Shown here piece by piece: positions 1-5,530 of a stretch of DNA of 6,293 nt. The stretch covers positions 1 through 6,293 of the forward strand of contig URFD01000090.1 in the NCBI GenBank assembly GCA_900547015.1, in the 5' to 3' direction. Source of the DNA: an uncultured Oscillospiraceae bacterium (GTDB taxonomy: Bacteria > Bacillota > Clostridia > Oscillospirales > Ruminococcaceae). Numbering within the stretch: position 1 is the stretch's first letter; every line of letters starts with the position of its first letter. The notes beneath the pieces were generated by a model, which made no database searches, was not told where the DNA came from, and saw only the letters and a list, made by a program, of their open reading frames with translations. The translations under genes were made by a program, and so were the position numbers.

Positions 1-595
1 TCGTGAGTTTTGCGATCTCCCACGACACGGTTCCCGCGAGGTTGTTCTTCGCAAGCCGCAGGGCCGTGACGTGCATAGCAACTTTGGTTAGGATTTCTTC
101 GACCGTATGGCTGATGAGCTGTTCATTCTGAATGACCACATCCGCCACCTGACGGTAGCGTGCCTGTCTTTGCTCAAAGATTTGTTCCAGCGCCTCTCGG
201 CTGTTGTTGCGAACCAGCGGGCGGTCACTGTTCCGGATGCGCTGGTAGCAGGCTTCAAACGAGCAATCCAGAAAAACCACAGTCTCGAATCCGTCCGCAT
301 GGGATCGCAGCGCCTGCACTGTCTGGTCCCTCATCAAAAAGCCGCCGCCGGTCGAGATGATCGTATTCTTTCGTTTGCCCAGCAAGCGGGCCGTTTCCTC
401 CTCCATCTGGCGGAAAGCCTCCTCGCCCTGCTGCTGAAAAATCTGCGGAATCGAACAGCCCTGACGCTTTTCAATCATCGTATCGGTATCCAGAAAATCC
501 CATTTTAATCGAAATGCCAGCGCCTGCCCGACGCTTGTTTTGCCGCAGCCCATAAACCCACACAGCAGAATCTGACGGGTTCCTTTTTTGCTCAT
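1..595 (-). CDS. aroK: Shikimate kinase, 3' end beyond window (C-terminal extension)
   Basis: ATP-dependent phosphorylation of shikimate to shikimate-3-phosphate, a cytosolic step of aromatic amino acid synthesis. Seen: Walker A GFMGCGKTSVG (residues 13-23), the Mg/shikimate DxD pair D36 and D38 in FLDTD, shikimate-binding R62 in EEAFRQME, STGGG (81-85), lid arginine in RPLV (R125), and the adenine-side R143 in the EQRQARYRQVAD segment. Start: ATG at 595 with AGGGGG 7 nt upstream; no earlier in-frame start lies nearby. It follows aroE by 33 nt and is surely co-transcribed. Odd: family members usually end near residue 170-175, which here is EEILTKV (166-172), but the frame stays open for at least 26 more residues to the window edge, so the protein has a tail or a fused domain. 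The kinase assignment is secure; the extension is unidentified. Confidence 0.95.
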   Translation of the reverse strand, partial: MSKKGTRQILLCGFMGCGKTSVGQALAFRLKWDFLDTDTMIEKRQGCSIPQIFQQQGEEAFRQMEEETARLLGKRKNTIISTGGGFLMRDQTVQALRSHADGFETVVFLDCSFEACYQRIRNSDRPLVRNNSREALEQIFEQRQARYRQVADVVIQNEQLISHTVEEILTKVAMHVTALRLAKNNLAGTVSWEIAKLT

Positions 596-628
596 CCTCT
601 CGCCCCCTGCACTTGTCTTTTTTGTCCG

Positions 629-1450
629 CTACTGCTCCAGCCGGCGGATGACCTGTTCAATCTGCTCCGGAGCAAAGGAGCTGCCCATCCAGATTTCCTG
701 CGCGGCGGCAGCCTGCCAGACCAACATACCCAAGCCGCCCACCACGCGGCAGCCAGCGCGGGCCGCCTGACGCATCAGCAGCGTCTGGGACGGATTATAG
801 ATGCAGTCAAAGACCGTCTGCACCTCTGCCAGCACCTCTTCCCGAACCGGGCTTGCATCCATCTTCGGGAACATCCCGCAAGGGGTAGCGTTAATCATCA
901 GTGAATAGCTTCCGGTCAGTCGGGTAATCTCCTGCACCTGCACCGATGCCTGCGGACAAAGCCCGCGGATATGCTCTGCGATTTGCTGCGCCTGTCCAAT
1001 GCTCTTTTCCCGCACCGCCAGCACAACCTCACAGCCGCGCAGGGCACATTCGGTGGCAAACATCCTGCCGACTCCTCCTGCCCCCAAAACGCAGACCCTG
1101 CCCTGTAACGCAACGCCGTGGCTCTCCATCGTTTTGACAAAGCCGATGCAGTCGGTATTATAGCCGATGCGCCTGCCCTGCTCGGAAACTGCCATAACAT
1201 TGACCGCGCCATGGTTTCGGGCGCTGTCATCCAGCTCGTCCAGCCGCTCGATGATTGGCACCTTGTACGGGATGGTGATATTAAATCCGTCCAGCGAGAA
1301 CAGCTGTTCTACCTGCTGTTCAAAATCCTCGGGCGGAATCGCAAACAGATCATATGAAATCTGTTGACCCTGCTGCTCTGCCAGAAGGCGGTGCAGCTGC
1401 GGAGAGAGGGTGTGTCCCAACGGATACCCCAGCAGTCCAAATCGTTTCAT
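629..1450 (-). CDS. aroE: Shikimate dehydrogenase (NADP-type family)
   Basis: Reduces 3-dehydroshikimate to shikimate, the step before AroK; cytosolic, 273 aa, normal family length. Seen: N-terminal substrate loop GYPLGHTLSPQLH (8-20), where S16 is kept and the usual first serine is T14; catalytic lysine K63 in NITIPYK; GAVN (81-84); catalytic aspartate D100 in GYNTDCIGF; dinucleotide loop GAGGVGRM (123-130); NATPCGMFP (187-195); and the C-terminal YNPSQTLLM and GGLGMLVWQAAAA motifs. The segment that reads NRT in many NADP-dependent AroE proteins is VRE here (146-148). Start: ATG at 1450 with AGGAGG 8 nt upstream. It lies 40 nt after the DUF3592-like gene and 33 nt before aroK, with no promoter or terminator seen between, so it is read as the middle gene of the operon. 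Confidence 0.96.
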   Translation of the reverse strand: MKRFGLLGYPLGHTLSPQLHRLLAEQQGQQISYDLFAIPPEDFEQQVEQLFSLDGFNITIPYKVPIIERLDELDDSARNHGAVNVMAVSEQGRRIGYNTDCIGFVKTMESHGVALQGRVCVLGAGGVGRMFATECALRGCEVVLAVREKSIGQAQQIAEHIRGLCPQASVQVQEITRLTGSYSLMINATPCGMFPKMDASPVREEVLAEVQTVFDCIYNPSQTLLMRQAARAGCRVVGGLGMLVWQAAAAQEIWMGSSFAPEQIEQVIRRLEQ

Positions 1451-1490
1451 CCTTAGCCCCTCCTCGTTTAGTTCTAACCTTATTTCACCA

Positions 1491-1907
1491 TTAAAGCATC
1501 CGTCCCAGACTTTCCAGCCCGACCAGAATCAAAAAGATGCCGATGGGCAGGAAGAGAATCAGTTCCAGCAAAAGGGAAATCCACTTTCCGTGGGTGCATC
1601 GTCCGGGATACCGCTCAGAAAAGACCAGCTCGATTGGCTTGCCGAAATGGTCCTGCTGTCCGCTGAACCACGAAAGCACCCGAACCGACTCCAGCTTCCC
1701 GTCAATCCCGTTGACCCGAATCAACGGGCGAGCGCCGGAAGCCGTCCTGCCGGTGGGTGTTTTGGGAATCTCGTCGATGAATCCCATACAGCTTGTCCCG
1801 TTTTTCCGAATCAGAAAATCCCACACACAGCATTTGAGCATCTTTCCCGCGATATAAAGTCCGCTGGGCAGCGTCAGCGCCGCAAGCAGAACCAGAGTCC
1901 AATCCAT
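1491..1907 (-). CDS. Small two-TM membrane protein, DUF3592-like
   Basis: Function unknown. A 138-aa protein with a hydrophobic segment at about residues 3-22 (TLVLLAALTLPSGLYIAG), a soluble middle (about 30-107) and a second hydrophobic segment at about 109-131 (ISLLLELILFLPIGIFLILV), followed by a short tail. The middle, with alternating hydrophobic strand-like stretches, an IRVNG...DGKLESVRV segment and a GKPIELVFSERYPGRC segment, resembles DUF3592 proteins, in which a small beta domain sits between two membrane helices. This is a resemblance by layout, not a search result. Start: ATG at 1907 is preceded by AGGAGG at 8 nt spacing; the ATG 18 codons upstream in the same frame lacks such a site. 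It is the first gene of the aroE-aroK operon, 77 nt after the predicted transcription start. Any link to aromatic synthesis is unknown; it may simply share the promoter. Confidence 0.75.
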   Translation of the reverse strand: MDWTLVLLAALTLPSGLYIAGKMLKCCVWDFLIRKNGTSCMGFIDEIPKTPTGRTASGARPLIRVNGIDGKLESVRVLSWFSGQQDHFGKPIELVFSERYPGRCTHGKWISLLLELILFLPIGIFLILVGLESLGRML

Positions 1908-1949
1908 CGATTCATCCTCCTCAGCAATTCTTACCATTGGTTTTTCGGT

Positions 1950-1975
1950 CGGACTGCACACAGCAAAGCAGTCCG
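1950..1975 (-). other. Hairpin at the 5' end of the aro operon leader
   Basis: A perfect 8-bp inverted repeat, CGGACTGC / GCAGTCCG, with a 10-nt loop. It begins about 9 nt after the predicted transcription start of the minus-strand operon, so the mRNA would carry a hairpin almost at its 5' end. It is not followed by a U-tract on the minus strand; on the plus strand only TTTTCC follows, and no plus-strand gene precedes it, so it does not look like a terminator. Possible roles are 5'-end stabilisation or a regulator site; this is inference. Confidence 0.55.
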
Positions 1976-1990
1976 TTTTCCTCTGAAACT

Positions 1991-2019
1991 ACTATACCAT
2001 ACCCGACGGCTGATGACAA
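1991..2019 (-). promoter_or_regulatory. Sigma-A promoter of the DUF3592-aroE-aroK operon
   Basis: Minus strand: -35 TTGTCA (2019-2014), 17-nt spacer, -10 TATAGT (1996-1991) with a TGG extended -10 directly before it (TGnTATAGT). Expected start is near 1984, giving a leader of about 77 nt to the ATG at 1907. It is the only strong promoter seen upstream of the operon and faces away from the acpP promoter, whose -35 begins at 2100. Confidence 0.75.
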
Positions 2020-2099
2020 GTTTTCATGAGAAACAGCCAAATCCATCCGGGATTGTTTGAACAGTTTTGAAAATATCACCATATATCCCCGAATAGATA

Positions 2100-2128
2100 T
2101 TGACATCATTCTCATAACATGATATAAA
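2100..2128 (+). promoter_or_regulatory. Near-consensus sigma-A promoter of acpP
   Basis: Perfect -35 TTGACA (2100-2105), 17-nt spacer, -10 TATAAA (2123-2128) preceded by TGA (2120-2122), an extended -10. This is the strongest promoter in the window and fits the high expression expected of acyl carrier protein. Expected start is near 2135, leaving a leader of about 148 nt before acpP. An inverted repeat AATATC (2072-2077) / GATATT (2096-2101) overlaps the first bases of the -35 and could be an operator, although its 18-nt spacing is wide. Confidence 0.8.
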
Positions 2129-2135
2129 AAATAGG

Positions 2136-2262
2136 CTGAGACTTATCGTTCCCTCTGTCCGTAGCCCAAAATGTCCGGCAGAGGTCTTGGGATGTTCTCA
2201 GATTTTACACTGCATCCGTTTTTATAGAATAGAAGGCCCGAACGGAATCTAACTTTGATGCA
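2136..2262 (+). other. Structured 5' leader of acpP
   Basis: The leader between the promoter and the ribosome binding site can fold into two nested stem sets. Set A: CTGAGA (2136-2141) with TCTCAG (2196-2201), enclosing CCTCTGTC (2152-2159) with GGCAGAGG (2177-2184, one G-U). Set B: TGCAT (2211-2215) with ATGCA (2258-2262), enclosing CCGTT (2216-2220) with AACGG (2241-2245). An alternative pair, CCCAA (2165-2169) with TTGGG (2187-2191), excludes the inner stem of set A. No U-tract follows any of them, so classic transcription attenuation is not indicated. The pairings are read from the sequence; a function is inference. Confidence 0.45.
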
Positions 2263-2282
2263 CAGGAAAGGAGGGAGAACAA

Positions 2283-2519
2283 ATGGATATTTTTGAACAG
2301 ATTAAAAAAATCCTCTGCGACCAGCTCGACCTTGATGAGGAGCAGGTTACCGAAGATTCCGAAGTAATCGATGATCTGGGTGCTGACTCCCTTGATATCG
2401 TTGATTTGGTTATGACTCTGGAAGAAGAATTCGACACCGAAATTCCGGACGAAGACATCGAAAACCTGAGAACTGTTGGCGACATCGTCAAATATGTGGA
2501 AGACCGCGCAGCAGAATAA
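2283..2519 (+). CDS. acpP: Acyl carrier protein
   Basis: Carries growing acyl chains as thioesters on a 4'-phosphopantetheine arm during type II fatty-acid synthesis in the cytosol. The protein is 78 aa, the usual size, strongly acidic and all-helical in pattern. The modified serine is S36 in GADSLDIVDLVM, and helix II/III features such as LEEEFDTEIPDEDIENLRTVGDIV match the family closely. Start: ATG at 2283 with AAAGGAGG (2267-2274) at 8 nt spacing. It stands alone, with its own strong promoter and a strong terminator 44 nt after the stop codon; no fab, plsX or rnc gene is adjacent, unlike the common bacterial arrangement. The product could serve another acyl-carrier role, but the sequence looks like the housekeeping AcpP. 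Confidence 0.96.
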   Translation: MDIFEQIKKILCDQLDLDEEQVTEDSEVIDDLGADSLDIVDLVMTLEEEFDTEIPDEDIENLRTVGDIVKYVEDRAAE

Positions 2520-2562
2520 GCCTCTGCTATGCTGGCTTTGCCACCGATCTCTGAACACATTG

Positions 2563-2598
2563 AAAGGGCCGGAGCATTCCGGTCCTTTTTTCTTTTTT
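2563..2598 (+). terminator. Intrinsic terminator of acpP
   Basis: An 11-bp stem (AAAGGGCCGGA / TCCGGTCCTTT, one G-U) with a GCAT tetraloop, followed by a long T-rich tract (TTTTTTCTTTTTT). It ends the acpP transcript and separates it from proS. Confidence 0.93.
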
Positions 2599-2689
2599 GC
2601 AATCGAGCCCCACTCCCTAAAAAATATCCTGGTCAAGGCCGCAAAATCTGGTCGTTTGTCCAAAAAGTGCCTGATGAAGCGGTTTTCTA

Positions 2690-2718
2690 TTGAATTTATG
2701 GCAGGAAGGGAATATAAT
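2690..2718 (+). promoter_or_regulatory. Sigma-A promoter of proS
   Basis: -35 TTGAAT (2690-2695), 17-nt spacer, perfect -10 TATAAT (2713-2718). Expected start is near 2725, so the leader to the ATG at 2793 is about 68 nt. That is too short for a T-box riboswitch, and no T-box sequence is seen. The rest of the gap between the acpP terminator and this promoter (2599-2689) shows nothing recognisable. Confidence 0.75.
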
Positions 2719-2792
2719 TAAACTTGACTTTTAGCCTGCTGACACCTGTACTTTTTGGGGGACGGCGGCAACAGAAAGGCGGAAATAGAACA

Positions 2793-4229
2793 ATGGCCAA
2801 TAATAAGAAAATGGTCGATGACATCACCTCGATGGACGTCGACTTTGCAAAATGGTATACCGATATCGTCAAGAAGGCAGAGCTGTGCGACTACTCCTCT
2901 GTCAAAGGCTGCATGATTGTGCGCCCATACGGCTATGCAATCTGGGAAAATATCCAGAGCATCCTGGATGCGGAATTTAAAAAGACCGGTCATCAGAACG
3001 TTGCGATGCCGCTGTTTATCCCGGAAAGCCTGCTGCAGAAAGAGAAGGACCATGTAGAGGGCTTTGCTCCTGAGGTAGCTTGGGTTACCTACGGCGGCTC
3101 TGAGGAGCTCGAGGAGCGTCTGTGCGTTCGTCCAACCTCCGAGACCCTGTTCTGCGACCACTACAAAAACATCATCAAATCCTACCGTGACCTGCCAAAG
3201 CTGTACAACCAGTGGTGCAGCGTCGTTCGTTGGGAGAAAACCACCCGTCCGTTCCTGCGTACCCGCGAATTCCTCTGGCAGGAAGGCCATACCATGCACG
3301 AAACCGCTCAGGACGCAATCGAGGAAACCGAGCGCATCCTGAATATCTATGCTGACTTCTGCGAGCAGAAGCTGGCTATGCCGGTTGTCCGCGGCAAAAA
3401 GACCGACTCGGAAAAGTTTGCCGGCGCAGAGGCGACCTACACCATCGAAGCGATGATGCACGACGGCAAGAGCTTGCAGGCAGGTACCTCCCACTACTTT
3501 GGCGACAACTTTGCCAAAGCCTTTGAAATCGAGTTCCAGAACCGTGAGAACAAACCGCAGACCCCGCACCAGACTTCTTGGGGTGTTTCCACCCGTCTGA
3601 TCGGCGGCATCATCATGACCCACGGCGACGACAACGGCCTGGTTCTGCCGCCTGCAATCGCTCCGATTCAGATTATGGTCATCCCGGTCGCTCAGCACAA
3701 AGAGGGCGTCATTGAAAAGGCACAGGAGGTCAAGGAGCGTCTGGCAAAACAGTTCCGCGCTGACATCGATATTTCCGACAACTCCCCTGGCTGGAAGTTT
3801 GCCCAGTACGAGATGAAGGGTGTTCCGCTCCGTCTGGAAATCGGTCCAAAGGACATCGAACAGAACCAGTGCGTCATCGTTCGCCGTGACAACCGCGAAA
3901 AAACCTTCGTTCCGCTGGACGAGCTGGAGACCAGAGTTGCCGAGCTGCTTCAGGCAGTTCATGACGGACTGTATGAAAAGGCTCTGAACAACCGTGAAAA
4001 CCGCACCTATACCGCTCTGAATCTGGACGAGCTGATTCAGCTTGCCAACGAAAAATCCGGCTTCATCAAATCGATGTGGTGCGGCGACGCTGAGTGCGAA
4101 GCTAAGCTCAAAGAGGTTGCCGGTGTTTCCTCCCGCTGTATGCCATTCGCACAGGAGCATCTCTCCGATACCTGCGTCTGCTGCGGCAAACCTGCAAAAT
4201 CTATGGTTATCTGGGGCAAGGCATATTAA
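2793..4229 (+). CDS. proS: Prolyl-tRNA synthetase, archaeal/eukaryotic type
   Basis: Class II aminoacyl-tRNA synthetase that charges tRNA-Pro in the cytosol; 478 aa. Seen: motif 1 region with NVAMPLFIPE (69-78), the RPTSETLF substrate segment (113-120), motif 2 RWEKTTRPFLRTREFLWQEG (146-165), motif 3 around STRLIGGIIMTHGDDNGLVL (266-285), then the anticodon-binding domain from about 290 to 400, and a C-terminal zinc domain with C430, C435, C461 and C464 (CGDAEC ... CVCC). The chain ends in tyrosine (KAY), as in this ProRS class, whose terminal carboxylate reaches towards the active site. No large editing insertion lies between motifs 2 and 3, which separates it from the usual bacterial ProRS. 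Start: ATG at 2793 with a moderate AAAGGCGG site; an in-frame TTG at 2724 lies at the predicted transcription start and is rejected. It has its own promoter and terminator. Confidence 0.97.
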   Translation: MANNKKMVDDITSMDVDFAKWYTDIVKKAELCDYSSVKGCMIVRPYGYAIWENIQSILDAEFKKTGHQNVAMPLFIPESLLQKEKDHVEGFAPEVAWVTYGGSEELEERLCVRPTSETLFCDHYKNIIKSYRDLPKLYNQWCSVVRWEKTTRPFLRTREFLWQEGHTMHETAQDAIEETERILNIYADFCEQKLAMPVVRGKKTDSEKFAGAEATYTIEAMMHDGKSLQAGTSHYFGDNFAKAFEIEFQNRENKPQTPHQTSWGVSTRLIGGIIMTHGDDNGLVLPPAIAPIQIMVIPVAQHKEGVIEKAQEVKERLAKQFRADIDISDNSPGWKFAQYEMKGVPLRLEIGPKDIEQNQCVIVRRDNREKTFVPLDELETRVAELLQAVHDGLYEKALNNRENRTYTALNLDELIQLANEKSGFIKSMWCGDAECEAKLKEVAGVSSRCMPFAQEHLSDTCVCCGKPAKSMVIWGKAY

Positions 4230-4251
4230 TTGAAATTTTCTAACCGTCTCC

Positions 4252-4289
4252 AAGGCTGTTCTCCCATATTGGGAGGACAGCCTTTTTTT
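4252..4289 (+). terminator. Intrinsic terminator of proS
   Basis: A 15-bp stem (AAGGCTGTTCTCCCA / TGGGAGGACAGCCTT, one G-U) with a three-base TAT loop, running into a seven-T tract. It lies 22 nt after the proS stop and is the strongest hairpin in the window. Confidence 0.95.
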
Positions 4290-4334
4290 ATGGGCTGCTC
4301 GGAGAAAAAGCCCCGGGAAAGAATTAGTTTTATC

Positions 4335-4366
4335 TTAACACTTCCGCTAAAAATCTATGCTATACT
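4335..4366 (+). promoter_or_regulatory. Extended -10 promoter of the CPBP protease-tadA operon
   Basis: -10 TATACT (4361-4366) preceded by TATGC, a full extended -10 (TRTGn). The best -35 is TTAACA (4335-4340) at a long 20-nt spacing, so recognition probably depends on the extended -10. Expected start is near 4373, about 77 nt before the ATG at 4450. The leader ends in a T-rich stretch just before the ribosome binding site; no convincing hairpin was found in it. Confidence 0.6.
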
Positions 4367-4449
4367 AAACAACAGAAACAACCGTTCCCCGACATTTTGG
4401 GACTGTGTTCTGCCAGTTTTTTTGATTTTCCCCGTTGGAGGATTTTGAT

Positions 4450-5505
4450 ATGACTCATTACCGCAAAAAAATCACCGACCCGACCTGCTATCGGGAGGAT
4501 GACCCAAACTGCTATACCTATGTGGATGGGTATGGCTTTACTCCGCCGCCGCCCGTTGTGACCGAACGGCGGATGCTTCAGCACTATTCCAACGGTCTGG
4601 GCTTTTCCATCCTGCTGTACTTTCTGATGCTTGCCGTCATTCCCATCTCCATCCTGCGGCTGTTTGTCCTATTCCGTCCGGCAATCCGCATCTACGGCAA
4701 TCAGGTCATGGCATCCGCCCACATCATCCAGCTGGTTGACCTGATTTCCTCGGTCATCTGTCTGTTTGTTCCCTTTTTCCTGTTCGTTCTGCTGTGCCGG
4801 GTTCCCATGAAGATTGCCTTCCCGCTGCACCGCTTTTCCTCCTCGCTGTGCATTCCCTGTGTCTTTGTCGCACTGGCCGCCAGCACAATCGGCTCGACCG
4901 CTTCGATGTTGCTGGGCAACCTGTTGTCCGTCTTTGGGCTTTACCCGCACAGCAACATCACCATGCCGGATGGTCTGACTGCGACCCTGCTGTTCGGCGT
5001 TCAGGTGTGCGTCGTCACGCCGCTGGTGGAGGAGTGTGTCTTTCGCGGCATGATCTTCCAGTCGATGCGCCGATTCGGCGACAGCTTTGCCCTCACCATC
5101 TCTGCGGCGCTGTTTGCGCTGTTCCACGGCAATCTGGTGCAGGCGCCCAATGCCTTTTTGATGGGCTTGGTCATCGGCTATTTTGTCCTCTATTCCGGCT
5201 CACTGTGGGTCGGCGTCATCATCCACGCGGTGAACAACCTGCTGAGCTTTGGGATGGAGCTGATTTCGGCACAGCTGCCCGAGGAGATGCAGACCCTGTT
5301 TCTCCTCTCGGTGTTTGCCTTCTATCTGATTTCTGGCATCGCCTCTCTGCTGGTGCTGGTCAGAAAATACCCCAATATGTTTATGTTCATCCGTTCCTCC
5401 ACCTTCTCCACCGAGCGCATCAAGTATCGAGTTGCTTTTTCTTCGATCACCATGTTCTGTGCGCTGACACTGCTGGTCATCATCATCCTGCAAAATATGC
5501 TCTAA
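4450..5505 (+). CDS. CPBP-family intramembrane glutamic protease
   Basis: Integral membrane protein of the CAAX protease/bacteriocin-processing (CPBP, Abi) family; 351 aa. All three family motifs are present: EExxxR as E194, E195 and R199 (VEECVFRG), FxxxH as F222 and H226 (FALFHG), and HxxxN as H259 and N263 (HAVNN), so the catalytic site looks intact. Hydrophobic segments lie at about 51-75, 92-116, 133-155, 176-192, 212-226, 233-250, 252-268, 282-304 and 328-347. The first 45 residues are soluble and unusual: rich in Tyr, Cys, Asp and Pro, including DDPNCYTYVDGYGFTPPPP (17-35). Start: ATG at 4450 with GGAGG 8 nt upstream; the TTG at 4435 would put that site inside the gene. First gene of an operon with tadA, 25 nt apart. 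The substrate is unknown; no bacteriocin or prenyltransferase gene lies nearby, so a role in peptide processing or immunity cannot be claimed. Confidence 0.9.
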   Translation: MTHYRKKITDPTCYREDDPNCYTYVDGYGFTPPPPVVTERRMLQHYSNGLGFSILLYFLMLAVIPISILRLFVLFRPAIRIYGNQVMASAHIIQLVDLISSVICLFVPFFLFVLLCRVPMKIAFPLHRFSSSLCIPCVFVALAASTIGSTASMLLGNLLSVFGLYPHSNITMPDGLTATLLFGVQVCVVTPLVEECVFRGMIFQSMRRFGDSFALTISAALFALFHGNLVQAPNAFLMGLVIGYFVLYSGSLWVGVIIHAVNNLLSFGMELISAQLPEEMQTLFLLSVFAFYLISGIASLLVLVRKYPNMFMFIRSSTFSTERIKYRVAFSSITMFCALTLLVIIILQNML

Positions 5506-5530
5506 TCTCATCTGCAAAGGAGGAATCGGG

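Noticed and set aside
1908..1961. Longer start (18 extra codons) for the DUF3592-like protein
   Set aside because: No ribosome site at 1961, while the ATG at 1907 has AGGAGG at ideal spacing directly before the first membrane helix.
1410..2060. Plus-strand 216-codon frame over the start of aroE, the membrane gene and the aro promoter
   Set aside because: Low-complexity polar composition, no ribosome site, and it crosses a strong promoter on the other strand.
1921..2115. Minus-strand 64-codon frame in the divergent intergenic region
   Set aside because: It covers the aro promoter and the -35 of the acpP promoter, and its start lies upstream of the predicted minus-strand transcription start.
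2724..2792. TTG start adding 23 residues to ProS
   Set aside because: It coincides with the predicted transcription start, and the extra residues do not resemble the ProRS N-terminus.
2599..2792. T-box riboswitch before proS
   Set aside because: No T-box core sequence is visible and the leader after the TATAAT promoter is only about 68 nt.
2718..4253. Minus-strand open frame of 511 codons antisense to proS
   Set aside because: It mirrors proS exactly, has no ribosome site or family features, and proS is unmistakable. Long antisense frames arise from the codon bias of a highly expressed gene.
4669..5127. Minus-strand 152-codon frame inside the protease gene
   Set aside because: Gln/Arg/Asp-rich shadow of a hydrophobic membrane gene, with no start signal.
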